This document shows, piece by piece, positions 1 to 8,249 of a stretch of 21,594 nt of DNA; position 1 is the first letter of the stretch; each line of letters starts with the position of its first letter. The stretch comes from Tychonema litorale BBK16. Its GTDB lineage: Bacteria > Cyanobacteriota > Cyanobacteriia > Cyanobacteriales > Microcoleaceae. The DNA lies in the NCBI RefSeq assembly GCF_021648855.1, contig NZ_JAKJHX010000092.1:1-21594 (forward strand), read 5' to 3'. The position numbers and the translations under genes were made by a program. The notes under the pieces are model-generated. The model had not been told where the DNA came from, searched no databases, and saw nothing but the letters and a program-made list of their open reading frames with translations.

Positions 1-3
1 CTA

Positions 4-85
4 GATCCCCCTAAATCCCCCTTAAGAAGGGGGACTTTGATCGGACTCTTATCCCGCCCTTCTTAAGGGGGGGTTAGGGGGGATC
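4..85. repeat. Large imperfect palindromic repeat (MITE/REP-like)
   Basis: The left arm (about 4-33) begins GATCCCCCTAAATCCCCCTT and continues into AAGAAGGGGG. The right arm (about 53-85) is its near-complete reverse complement and ends in GGGGGGATC. The arms can fold into a long G+C-rich hairpin around a short centre (about 34-52). Repeats of this GATCCCCC...GGGGGATC kind are common in intergenic DNA of filamentous cyanobacteria. The window starts here, so whether it terminates an upstream gene cannot be seen. It encodes nothing recognisable. Confidence 0.7.
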
Positions 86-251
86 AGGTCTTAATAGTCA
101 AACAATAGTCTCTGACTGGGTTTGACCTTAAGTTGACACCTATGGGCACGTGCAGTCTCCTAATTTTGGCTACTAATAATTACGATGGAATCGAAAACGA
201 CATGATGACATATTTGTGTATTTTTCCACTCGTCAAGTCTAGTGATTCAAA
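86..251 (+). promoter_or_regulatory. Upstream region of the first TPR gene
   Basis: These 166 nt lie between the palindromic repeat and the first start codon. A TTGACA hexamer is visible at 133-138, but no good -10 hexamer lies 16-18 nt after it. The nearest A+T-rich candidates (CCTAAT near 159, TACTAATAAT near 171) have poor spacing. No strong Shine-Dalgarno sequence precedes the ATG at 252. A promoter is likely here by position, but its exact elements are not established. Confidence 0.3.
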
Positions 252-3080
252 ATGAGTATTCAAGAATATATCCGGTTAGCCCAGGGCTATTTCGCTGAGG
301 GGAAATGGACGGAGGCGATCGCAAATTGTCGCCAATGGATTAAACTACAGCCTGATTCTGCGGCTGCTTACACGACGTTGGGGGAAGCTATCGAAGCTGA
401 GGGCGATGTGAATGAGGCTTGGAGAGCATACCTCAAAGCTTTGGAAATTTCACCGCTCTTTGTGAGGGCTCATGTTTGCCTCGGTCTATTATACAGTGAG
501 TATAATTGGCTGGATGAAGCGGTTGTTCACTACCAGCAGGTTCTGACTATCAAACCTAATTGGGCAGAGTTGCACTACAATCTGGCCAATGTGTTTCATA
601 AGCAGGGAAATTTGGATCGGGCAATTGATAGCTACCGAAATGCGATCGCCCTAAAGCCAAACTATACCGACGCTTACTACAATCTCGGAGTTTTGCTTGA
701 TGAAAATAATCAGTTGGAAGCGGCAATTGATGCTTACGAACAAGTAATTTCTCTAGATTCAAACTACTTGAAAGCTTATAGTAATTTGGGCTGTGTTTTA
801 GTTAAGCAGGAGAAACCACAGGAGGCGATCGCAATTTACGAACGGGCGATCGCGATTAAGCCAGATTGGGCGACGCTTTATAATAATTTGGGGCAAGTTT
901 TGCTTGATAAAAGTCCCGATCGGGCGATCGCGTCTTACCTGACAGCTATTGAGTTGCAGCCAGATATGGTTTTAGCTCATTACAATTTGGGGAAAGCGTG
1001 GCAAATACAGGGTGAACATTCTGCGGCTGTTGTTTGTTTCGATCGCGTGGTTGAGCTGAATCCTGACTATATTTCGGGTTATACAGACGCTGGCTTTTCT
1101 TTGATGGCTTTGGGCAAAATTGCGGAAGCATTGCCTTATTTTGCTCAAGCGATTGCTCTCAAGCCTGATTTTGTTGAGGCTTACTGCGCTTTGGAAGAAA
1201 GGCAGGGATTTACTCAAGATGATGATGAGTTTTCAAAGGCGATCGCAGCTTGTGGTAGATTTTTACAAGCATTGACTGGAAGGAAGAAGAGAGAGGGAGA
1301 TGGGGAGAGAGGGAGATGGGGAGAGAGGGAGATGGGGAGAGAGGGAGATGGGACTACCGATGCCCGATGCCCGATGCCCAATTCCCAATTGGCAATTGAT
1401 GAAATTTGCGATAATTTGGCAGAAATTTACCTGCATTTAGGGAATGCTTTAACAGAATATGGTGGCCATGAATCGGCGGCTGCTTACTATCAAAAAGCTG
1501 TGCAAATTCAGCCGAAAAATACAGAGCTTTATTGGCGATTAGGCAATTCTTTGATTAAACAAAAGCGGTTAAGTTCGGCAATTTTAGTTTACCACATGGC
1601 TTTGGAAATTCAACCTGCTCAACCGCAAGTTTATTTTGAGTTGGCGAAAGTGCTGGAAAAACAGGGTTCTTTGGAACGAGCTCTCGATTACTATCAAAAG
1701 GTTTTGGAGTTGCAATCGCATGGGTATTCACAACCGCAAATATCGAAAAAAGGTAATTTTATTGCACTCGCATCAAGTGCGATCGAACTTCCTCAAGGTA
1801 TTTATTTATCGACGTGGGATTGGCTGGTTGCTGCTAAATTGGATGCCGCAAATTATGTAGAAATAGTTTGGAAATATGATACGGAAGCAAGTGCCGAAAA
1901 TATTCCCAATACTTCGGATACCCTTCGACTACGCTCAGGGAGCGGGACAAGTTCCCAATTAGCCAATTCCGATTGTGGTGGTTTAACTTGTGGGTTGTGT
2001 TTGCAGCAAATTTCTAAGTGGTTCGATCCGATACATTTGGGTTGGGGAGTTTGCCGTTTGTCTAACTCGCAACCGTTACCCATGGAGTCGCCGAAGACTT
2101 TCGTTGCTGCAATTCCCGATGGGCGAGTTTGGATTGTGCCAAAGGAAAATTATTGGTTGATTTGTAAGGCGATCGCAGTTATGACTCCTGATAACTATTT
2201 GTTGGCTGATGTGTCTAGAGATTATCCGGGATTTTTGCCGGGATGCGAAAGCCATGATGTCAGAAAACATAGTGTTTTTAACTTAGAATCGTTTCCTCCT
2301 TTGAAGCAGATTGCAGGTAGTGTGGCGGTGCTTTCTGGTTTGTCGGGAAATGTCTATTTTCACTGGATGGTGGATGTTTTACCGAGGATTGAATTGCTGC
2401 GACGCAGTGGTAGGGATTTGGCGGAGATTGACTGGTTTTTGGTGAATAGTTATCAGCATCAATTTCAGCGGGAAAGTCTCAGGATTCTGGGGATTCCAGA
2501 GGAAAAAGTCTTGGAGAGCGATCGGCTACCTCACATTCAAGCTACTGAATTAATTGTACCATCTTTTGCTGGATATTTGGGCTGGCCTTCTGGGTGGGCG
2601 ATCGATTTTTTGAGGCGCGAGTTTCTCAAGGGAATTATATCTAGTTATAACTATCCGAAACGGATTTATATCAGTCGCAGTAAAGCTAGATATAGACGAG
2701 TTTTGAATGAGCCAGATGTGGTTGAAGTATTGGAGGGATTTGGCTTTGTTTCTATTCTACCTGAATCTATGTCTTTGCATGAGCAAATTGCCTATTTTTA
2801 TCATGCTGAGGTGATAGTTGCAGCCCACGGTAGTGGGTTGACGAATACGATTTTCTGTCAGGCTGGAACTAAAGTAATTGAGTTGATGTCGCCTCATTAT
2901 ATTAGTCATTATTACTGGGGAAGCAGTCAATATTTGCAGTTGGAACATTACTTTTTAACTGGTGAGGCTTTTGAGTGTTATCCTATTAGACAGTTGATGT
3001 ATCAGAATTCTTTGACAGAGGATATCTTGGTGAACTTGAGTTCGCTAAAACGGATGGTTGAAGTAGTTGGTTTGGGTTAG
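252..3080 (+). CDS. TPR protein with C-terminal GT61 (DUF563) glycosyltransferase domain
   Basis: A 942-aa protein. Residues about 1-320 and 385-490 are tandem 34-residue TPR units of the AYYNLG..L....A.A.Y..A..L.P type. From about residue 616 to the end lies a GT61/DUF563 domain: TFVAAIPDGRVW, a YFHWMVDVLPR motif, RIYISR, and AAHGSGLTN near residue 855, as in the EOGT/plant xylosyltransferase family. It probably transfers a sugar to a surface glycan or protein, with the TPRs as scaffold or protein-binding arm. No signal peptide or membrane segment is evident, so it is likely cytoplasmic. The downstream gene is a paralogue on the same strand, suggesting an operon. Two stretches look like intergenic repeat DNA inserted in frame: residues about 346-382 (low complexity, Arg/Glu/Gly-rich) and about 557-573. 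The family is clear; donor and acceptor are unknown. Confidence 0.88.
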   Translation: MSIQEYIRLAQGYFAEGKWTEAIANCRQWIKLQPDSAAAYTTLGEAIEAEGDVNEAWRAYLKALEISPLFVRAHVCLGLLYSEYNWLDEAVVHYQQVLTIKPNWAELHYNLANVFHKQGNLDRAIDSYRNAIALKPNYTDAYYNLGVLLDENNQLEAAIDAYEQVISLDSNYLKAYSNLGCVLVKQEKPQEAIAIYERAIAIKPDWATLYNNLGQVLLDKSPDRAIASYLTAIELQPDMVLAHYNLGKAWQIQGEHSAAVVCFDRVVELNPDYISGYTDAGFSLMALGKIAEALPYFAQAIALKPDFVEAYCALEERQGFTQDDDEFSKAIAACGRFLQALTGRKKREGDGERGRWGEREMGREGDGTTDARCPMPNSQLAIDEICDNLAEIYLHLGNALTEYGGHESAAAYYQKAVQIQPKNTELYWRLGNSLIKQKRLSSAILVYHMALEIQPAQPQVYFELAKVLEKQGSLERALDYYQKVLELQSHGYSQPQISKKGNFIALASSAIELPQGIYLSTWDWLVAAKLDAANYVEIVWKYDTEASAENIPNTSDTLRLRSGSGTSSQLANSDCGGLTCGLCLQQISKWFDPIHLGWGVCRLSNSQPLPMESPKTFVAAIPDGRVWIVPKENYWLICKAIAVMTPDNYLLADVSRDYPGFLPGCESHDVRKHSVFNLESFPPLKQIAGSVAVLSGLSGNVYFHWMVDVLPRIELLRRSGRDLAEIDWFLVNSYQHQFQRESLRILGIPEEKVLESDRLPHIQATELIVPSFAGYLGWPSGWAIDFLRREFLKGIISSYNYPKRIYISRSKARYRRVLNEPDVVEVLEGFGFVSILPESMSLHEQIAYFYHAEVIVAAHGSGLTNTIFCQAGTKVIELMSPHYISHYYWGSSQYLQLEHYFLTGEAFECYPIRQLMYQNSLTEDILVNLSSLKRMVEVVGLG
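1289..1399 (+). repeat. Repeat block embedded in the TPR/GT61 coding region
   Basis: Four exact copies of a 16-bp unit (GAGAGAGGGAGATGGG) run from 1289 to 1352. After a short junction come six 7-bp units in one phase from 1358: CGATGCC three times, then CAATTCC, CAATTGG and CAATTGA. The block lies wholly inside an open frame and encodes a low-complexity stretch between two TPR groups. The same module order (GA-rich, ATGCCC-like, AATTCCC-like) occurs in inverted orientation in the non-coding DNA at 7194-7287. Confidence 0.85.
1921..1970 (+). repeat. Second repeat-derived insertion inside the TPR/GT61 gene
   Basis: The segment starts CCCTTCGACTACGCTCAGGG, a short imperfect dyad of a type dispersed between genes in many cyanobacteria. 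It continues into TTCCCAATTAGCCAATTCC, which resembles the heptamer arrays elsewhere in this window. It is read in frame as roughly residues 557-573, just before the GT61 domain, and looks like a repeat captured in an interdomain linker. Confidence 0.55.
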
Positions 3081-3104
3081 TCGGTGTCTGGAGTTGTGGA
3101 AATT

Positions 3105-6100
3105 ATGCGTTTGATTGAAAAAAAGATGGAAAAAGCAGCGGTTGATTTAAGTCGGCAAGCAGAAGTTTATTTAGCAGAAGGTAGGTTAAATGAGGCGGTG
3201 GCTGCCTGTGAGTCAGCGTTGAAAATTCAGCCTAATTTAGCGACAGCTTGTCAGACGCTGGGAAGGGTGATGGAGGTGCGAGGTGAAATTGAGCAAGCTA
3301 AGCAGTGGTATGAAGCTGCGATCGATCGCAATCCCAATTTACCAGAAGTTTACGCTGATCTCGGCAGTTTGTATTCTCAGCTAAAACAGTGGGAAAAAGC
3401 GATCGCAGCTTGTGAAAAAGCAATTTCCCTCGCGCCGAATTTTGCTGAGGCTTACCGACAGTTAGCGCGAGTTTGGACGCAGTTACAAAAACGTGAAAAA
3501 GCTACAGAGTTTTGGTATCAAGCTTTTAAGATTGAGCCAAATTGGGCTACGGCTGAAGAATACGTCACTCTAGGAAATAATCTAGTTGAACAAGAAAAGT
3601 TCGATCGGGCAAGTGAATGTTATTTGCAGGCAATTGAAATCGATCCAGATTTATCAATAGCTTATCATAATTTGGGGGAAATGCGGTTTCGCGAACAAAG
3701 GTGGAAAGAGGCAATTGCTAACTACCAGCAAGCCATTGTTATTAACCCAAAAGCCTTTGACTCTTACTACAGTTTGGGTAAAACTTGGGCGGCTCAAGGC
3801 AAATTAGATGAGGCAATCGCTAGTTATCAAAAAAGCCTTGAGATAAATCCAAAATATGCTCGTGCTTGTCTAAGTCTCGGTAACACTTTTGTGCAAAATG
3901 GCGAATTAGATGCAGCAATTAACTGTTACCGTAACGTCCTGGAAATTGACAATAATTCTTATTGGACGCATAATTATTTAGGGGAAGCTTTGGCTCAACA
4001 ATCTCGGTGGCAAGAAGCTGTAATTTGCTACCACAAAGCGATCGCATTAAATCCGAATATTCCTTGGTTTTATTGCAATTTGGGAATTGCATTAACCTGT
4101 GAAAAATCCTGGGATGAAGCCGTTGTAGCTTACCTGCGCTCGATTTTCCTCGATCCGAGTTTGACCGGAATTGATCGGAGATTAGGGTATGTTTTACGGA
4201 AGCGAAGCGAATCGGGTTTAGACGAGACAATCCTCAGTTATTGTCAAAGTATTGAGGTACTTGCTAATGGAAAAACTTACCATAAATTGCTAGCAATTGA
4301 GTTGGAGGGAACGGAGTTTTATCTAAATTTAGGAAATAGTTTAGCGGAAGAGAAACAGTTGGAAGGTGCGATCGTACTTTATAGTATGGCTGTACACATC
4401 GAACCCAATGCTGCGGAGGTTGTCGCAAAACTAAATGAGGTTCGGGCAAAACAACAGGAGTTATCCGCACAAATTGCTGCTTACCGTCACCAAATCGCGA
4501 TCGACCCCAATGCTTCTGGGTCATACAACGATTTGGGAAACATTTTACCGCAATTAGGCGAATTGGAAGAAGCGATTATCTGTCATCAAAAAGCCAGCGA
4601 ATTGAGGGGTTGGGCTGAGTGTGCGGCGAAAGATTATCAATTTACCCAAGATTGGTTTACGCACAATATTCCTGTTTGGAAGCGGCATTTGCAGCAATTT
4701 GCGGGAACACCTGAGTTTCAAGTTGTGGAAATAGGAAGTTTTCAGGGAATGTCGGCTTGCTGGCTTTTGGACAATATTTTAACTCACCCCACAGCAAAAA
4801 TCACTTGTATTGATTTGTATTTCCAACAAGATTTTAAGGGCAATATTGCAAAAACTGGAGTCGCAGATCAAGTAATTGAATTAGAAGGCTATTCTCAAAA
4901 TTTATTAGTTAATTTAACTTCGGAATATTACGACATTGCTTATGTTGACGGCTGTCACAAACCTACCAGCGCTTTGCAAGATGCAATTTTATCTTGGAGG
5001 TTAGTCAAAGTTGGCGGGATGATGATTTTTGATGATTACGAATTTACGTTTCCCGACAGCCCGGAGCAAGACACTAAAATCGGCATCAATCTTTTTTTAG
5101 AGATGTTTGCAAATCAGTTAGAAGTAGTCCACAAAGGCTATCAACTGATTGTCAAAAAGACGGGTAATCAAAACTTGGGCGATGAGCAAGCTCTACTTTC
5201 TGAAGGTTGGGAAAGGTTGGGTGATATTGCGGCAGATACGGGTTATGCTGATGAGGCGATCGAACGCTATCAAACAGCAATTAAAATTAAGTCGGGAACC
5301 TACTCACTCTACCACAAGTTGGGTAAAAGCTTCCAAAAAAAAGAGCTGTTTGACCAAGCTATCAGCTCTTACAGACAGGCAATTCAATTGAATCCAAATT
5401 TCAGTTGGGCTTACCACTATTTGGGCGAGACTTTGCAGGCGATTGAGAACTATGCTGATGCTGCTACTGCTTACCGCAAAGCAATTGAGTTAAATCCTGA
5501 TTTTTGTTGGACTTATAGCAGTTTGGGTGATGTGTTGATAGAGTTAGCCCAGTTGGAAGAAGCTGCTGTTGCTTATCGCAAAGTGATTGAATTGAATCCT
5601 GATTTTTGTTGGGCTTATGACAAGTTAGGTAAGGCTTTGATTGCGGTGGAAAATTGGGGGGAAGCGGAGGTTGCTTATCGCAAAGCTGTTGAGTTGAATC
5701 CTGACTTTTGTTGGCTGTACAATAGTTTGGGAGAAGTGCTGGAAGAGCAAGAAAATTGGCCGGAAGCGGCGGTGGCTTTTCGCCGTGCTGTTGATTTGTC
5801 GCCGGATACTATTTGGCTATACAAAAAGTTGGGTGATGCTCTCCGAAAACAAGGGGAATTAGAAAGTGCGATCGCAATTTATGAAAAAGGCATCAATTTA
5901 GAACCAAAGTCCTGCTGGTGTTACGAAGGATTGGGTTTAACTTTAATTGCCAAACAGCAGTGGGAAGCGGCAATAACTCATTTAGTTCAAGCTCTACAAA
6001 TCCAACCCGATTTGTTTGAAGTTTATAATAGTATAGGTTATGCTCTGGAACAACTAGGAGAAGTCGATGAGAGCGATCGGGCAAAATTTAGCAATCAAAT

Positions 6101-7193
6101 CTTACCATTAACTGTACTCAAAAAATACTGCGGTTTTACAGAGGATTTGGCAATCGCCGCAGAGTCAAATCCGAACATCAGTTGTATTGACATCCATCCA
6201 GCCAGTCAAATCAACTTATCCGCTTCTCAAACTACCGATAGCTACAACAGATTTTGGGCCAACCAAACTCATACCAGAAAAGCTTTTGTTGCTATACTGC
6301 CAAACGGACGAGCTTGGGCAGATGTCGTCACTACCGCCGTCATTACTTCAGATAACAAACTTGTTGGCGATATCTCAATGGGTTGTGCTGAATTAGTCAT
6401 CACTTCCGACAAATTACCTCCCACTGAACATATAAATGGAAATGTGGCTTTTTTATCAGCACGCTGGGGTGGAGCGGCTTATTTTCATTGGATGTTTGAT
6501 GTCATGACTCGATTTGACCTTTTGCAAAGAAGCGGGTTAATCGAAAGTATAGATAAGTTTGTTGTCAACGCCTGCGATTCTGCTTACCAAAAAGAAACTT
6601 TAAATACTTTAGAAATTCCTGAACATAAAATTTTAGAAAGTCGCTGTAATCTACACATCACCGCAGATAAAGTAATAGTTCCGTCAATTTTTTATGATGG
6701 AGCGGGAGCAGTTTCTAAATGGAAATGCGATTATCTGAAACAAGCTTTTTTAACTACACACCAACCACTAAAAATAAATTATTCAGAACGAATTTATATC
6801 AGTAGACAAAAAGCCTCTTATCGGCGAATTGTCAACGATGAAGAAGTAATGAGTTTCCTGGAAAAATTTGGGTTTCGTAGTGTCCAACTGGAAACAATGT
6901 CGGTAGCTGAACAAGCAGCTTGTTTGGCTGCTGCTAAAGTAGTTGTAGCACCTCACGGAGGTGGATTGACTAATCTAGTTTTCTGCTCTCCGGGAACTAA
7001 GGTAATTGAGATTTTTTCTCCTATTTACGTGCCGTATTGTTATTGGATGATTAGCAATTTGTGCGGCTTGGAACATTACTATTTAATTGGTGATTTGTTG
7101 GATGACTTAACTATTGAAAAACCCGTACATAAAAATATGCACTTGGATTTGAACTCGCTGGAGAAGTTGATGAATCTTGCAGGAGTTTGGTAA
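3105..7193 (+). CDS. TPR - methyltransferase (Methyltransf_24-like) - TPR - GT61 glycosyltransferase multidomain protein
   Basis: About 1362 aa from ATG 3105; a GTG at 3084 would add seven residues, but a GGAG at 3090 favours 3105. Residues about 10-510 are TPR units. Residues about 520-682 form a class I SAM-methyltransferase fold of the Methyltransf_24 type: VVEIGSFQGMSACWLL (motif I), ITCIDLYF, YDIAYVDGCHK and GGMMIFDDYEF. Residues about 690-1010 are a second TPR block whose units repeat the stamp NPDFCW. Residues about 1060-1362 are a GT61 domain (AFVAILPNGRAW, YFHWMFDV, RIYISR, APHGGGLTN) clearly paralogous to that of the upstream gene. The two genes are 24 nt apart and probably co-transcribed. 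The protein may both glycosylate and methylate a glycan or protein, for example by capping a sugar, but this is inferred from domain content only. No secretion signal is visible. Confidence 0.88.
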   Translation: MRLIEKKMEKAAVDLSRQAEVYLAEGRLNEAVAACESALKIQPNLATACQTLGRVMEVRGEIEQAKQWYEAAIDRNPNLPEVYADLGSLYSQLKQWEKAIAACEKAISLAPNFAEAYRQLARVWTQLQKREKATEFWYQAFKIEPNWATAEEYVTLGNNLVEQEKFDRASECYLQAIEIDPDLSIAYHNLGEMRFREQRWKEAIANYQQAIVINPKAFDSYYSLGKTWAAQGKLDEAIASYQKSLEINPKYARACLSLGNTFVQNGELDAAINCYRNVLEIDNNSYWTHNYLGEALAQQSRWQEAVICYHKAIALNPNIPWFYCNLGIALTCEKSWDEAVVAYLRSIFLDPSLTGIDRRLGYVLRKRSESGLDETILSYCQSIEVLANGKTYHKLLAIELEGTEFYLNLGNSLAEEKQLEGAIVLYSMAVHIEPNAAEVVAKLNEVRAKQQELSAQIAAYRHQIAIDPNASGSYNDLGNILPQLGELEEAIICHQKASELRGWAECAAKDYQFTQDWFTHNIPVWKRHLQQFAGTPEFQVVEIGSFQGMSACWLLDNILTHPTAKITCIDLYFQQDFKGNIAKTGVADQVIELEGYSQNLLVNLTSEYYDIAYVDGCHKPTSALQDAILSWRLVKVGGMMIFDDYEFTFPDSPEQDTKIGINLFLEMFANQLEVVHKGYQLIVKKTGNQNLGDEQALLSEGWERLGDIAADTGYADEAIERYQTAIKIKSGTYSLYHKLGKSFQKKELFDQAISSYRQAIQLNPNFSWAYHYLGETLQAIENYADAATAYRKAIELNPDFCWTYSSLGDVLIELAQLEEAAVAYRKVIELNPDFCWAYDKLGKALIAVENWGEAEVAYRKAVELNPDFCWLYNSLGEVLEEQENWPEAAVAFRRAVDLSPDTIWLYKKLGDALRKQGELESAIAIYEKGINLEPKSCWCYEGLGLTLIAKQQWEAAITHLVQALQIQPDLFEVYNSIGYALEQLGEVDESDRAKFSNQILPLTVLKKYCGFTEDLAIAAESNPNISCIDIHPASQINLSASQTTDSYNRFWANQTHTRKAFVAILPNGRAWADVVTTAVITSDNKLVGDISMGCAELVITSDKLPPTEHINGNVAFLSARWGGAAYFHWMFDVMTRFDLLQRSGLIESIDKFVVNACDSAYQKETLNTLEIPEHKILESRCNLHITADKVIVPSIFYDGAGAVSKWKCDYLKQAFLTTHQPLKINYSERIYISRQKASYRRIVNDEEVMSFLEKFGFRSVQLETMSVAEQAACLAAAKVVVAPHGGGLTNLVFCSPGTKVIEIFSPIYVPYCYWMISNLCGLEHYYLIGDLLDDLTIEKPVHKNMHLDLNSLEKLMNLAGVW

Positions 7194-7287
7194 TTGGGAA
7201 TTGGGAATTGGGCATAGGGCATAGGGCATTGATGGCTGTCTCTCCCACTCTCCCTCTTCTCCCCCTCTCCATCTCCCCATCTCCCCC
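7194..7287 (+). repeat. Heptamer array plus GA/CT-rich repeat after the multidomain gene
   Basis: Immediately after the TAA stop, 7-bp units follow in strict phase: TTGGGAA, TTGGGAA, TTGGGCA, TAGGGCA, TAGGGCA (7194-7228). A CT-rich tract of CTCCC/ATCTCCCC units follows to 7287. On the other strand this is the same module order as the block inside the coding region at 1289-1399. Confidence 0.75.
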
Positions 7288-7317
7288 TTGACAAGTCATA
7301 CTCGTTATGAGTACGAT
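7288..7317 (+). promoter_or_regulatory. Putative promoter of the peroxiredoxin-glutaredoxin gene with overlapping dyads
   Basis: TTGACA at 7288-7293 and TACGAT at 7312-7317 are 18 nt apart, a plausible sigma-70-type pair 42 nt before the ATG at 7359. Two overlapping inverted repeats fill the spacer: TCATA-ctcgt-TATGA (7296-7310) and TACTC-gttat-GAGTA (7299-7313). A regulator bound there would block polymerase. In Synechocystis a type II peroxiredoxin gene is controlled by a PerR/Fur-type repressor, so a redox regulator is possible. The dyad does not closely match a canonical PerR box. Confidence 0.5.
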
Positions 7318-7358
7318 TAAAGGGTGAATTTAACCCAACTACCCAAGGATTCAAAATT

Positions 7359-8093
7359 ATGCTGCCGAACAAAGAAGGTCAAAGAGTACCAACTGTCACC
7401 TTTCGCACCCGCAAAGATAACGAATGGGTTGATGTCACCACCAATGATTTATTTGCAGGCAAAACCGTAGTAGTATTCTCCCTACCTGGAGCATTTACTC
7501 CCACTTGTTCGTCAACGCACCTCCCCGGCTACAACGAATTAGCCAAAACTTTCAAAGCAAATGGCGTAGATGAAATCGTTTGTATTTCTGTCAATGACAC
7601 GTTTGTGATGAACGAATGGGCAAAAGACCAAGAAGCGAACAATGTTACCTTAATTCCAGACGGTAACGGCGAATTTTCTGAAGGTATGGGAATGCTGGTT
7701 GACAAGACTGATATAGGTTTTGGCAAACGCTCTTGGCGCTATTCTATGGTAGTCAAAGATTGTGTAGTTGACAAAATGTTTATTGAGCCAGAAGAGCCTG
7801 GGGATCCTTTCAAGGTGTCTGATGCTGATACAATGCTCAACTACATCAACTCAACCGCAGCAAAGCCCAAAGTCGTATCTTTGTTCACCAAAGTTGGCTG
7901 TCCTTTCTGCGCCCGCGCTAAGGCAATGTTGACTGAAAAGGGCTTGGATTATGAAGAAATTGTCTTAGGTCAAGATATCACAACCCGATCGCTCCGAGCC
8001 GTAACTGGGGCAACAACTGTGCCACAAGTATTTATCGACGGCAAGTTGATTGGTGGTTCCGAAGCCCTAGAATCTTATTTGGCTGCTAGTTAG
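7359..8093 (+). CDS. Hybrid type II peroxiredoxin (Prx5) - glutaredoxin
   Basis: A 244-aa fusion. Residues about 1-160 are a type II peroxiredoxin with [12 protein letters not shown], placing the peroxidatic Cys at 50. A second Cys at 75 is spaced as in plant type II peroxiredoxins. Residues about 170-244 are a glutaredoxin with a CPFC dithiol (Cys181, Cys184), the cis-Pro motif TVP at 220-222 and a GG pair for glutathione binding. The enzyme should reduce H2O2 or alkyl hydroperoxides using glutathione, with the fused Grx recycling the peroxidatic centre, in the cytoplasm. The same fusion order is known in Haemophilus and several other bacteria. The gene stands alone, with its own putative promoter at 7288 and a hairpin at 8119. 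Length and motifs are complete. Confidence 0.93.
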   Translation: MLPNKEGQRVPTVTFRTRKDNEWVDVTTNDLFAGKTVVVFSLPGAFTPTCSSTHLPGYNELAKTFKANGVDEIVCISVNDTFVMNEWAKDQEANNVTLIPDGNGEFSEGMGMLVDKTDIGFGKRSWRYSMVVKDCVVDKMFIEPEEPGDPFKVSDADTMLNYINSTAAKPKVVSLFTKVGCPFCARAKAMLTEKGLDYEEIVLGQDITTRSLRAVTGATTVPQVFIDGKLIGGSEALESYLAAS

Positions 8094-8118
8094 GGAAAAA
8101 TACTTAACAGAATAACCT

Positions 8119-8155
8119 GAAAATCCACGACTTCTTGAAAAAGTCGCGGATTTTC
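8119..8155 (+). terminator. Hairpin terminator after the peroxiredoxin-glutaredoxin gene
   Basis: The arms GAAAATCC-a-CGACTT (8119-8133) and AAGTCG-c-GGATTTTC (8141-8155) pair with one mismatch around a 7-nt loop. The stem lies 26 nt after the stop codon. The 3' arm itself contains the T run, so this is plausible but not a textbook stem plus U tract. Confidence 0.6.
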
Positions 8156-8192
8156 GGATGCGATCGGATTTAATATTCTGAGAGTATCCATT

Positions 8193-8221
8193 TTGTGCAA
8201 CAATTGTTTCTGAAGTAATAT
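8193..8221 (+). promoter_or_regulatory. Putative promoter of the sbtA-sbtB pair
   Basis: TTGTGC (8193-8198) and TAATAT (8216-8221) are 17 nt apart, 28 nt before the GTG start. The 10-bp palindrome AACAATTGTT (8199-8208) sits between them and could be an operator. No clear match to the known CcmR/NdhR or CmpR sites was seen. Confidence 0.4.
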
Positions 8222-8249
8222 AAAAAATCAGACATGGGAGTGACCGATC

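Noticed and set aside
1289..1399. Sequencing error or frameshift in the first TPR gene
   Set aside because: The frame is open on both sides with correct TPR and GT61 sequence, and the insert has the structured composition of repeats seen elsewhere in the window.
7079..7372. A 97-codon minus-strand frame across the intergenic region after the multidomain gene
   Set aside because: It is made of the heptamer array, the CT-rich repeat and the antisense of the GT61 end, with no family similarity or ribosome binding site.
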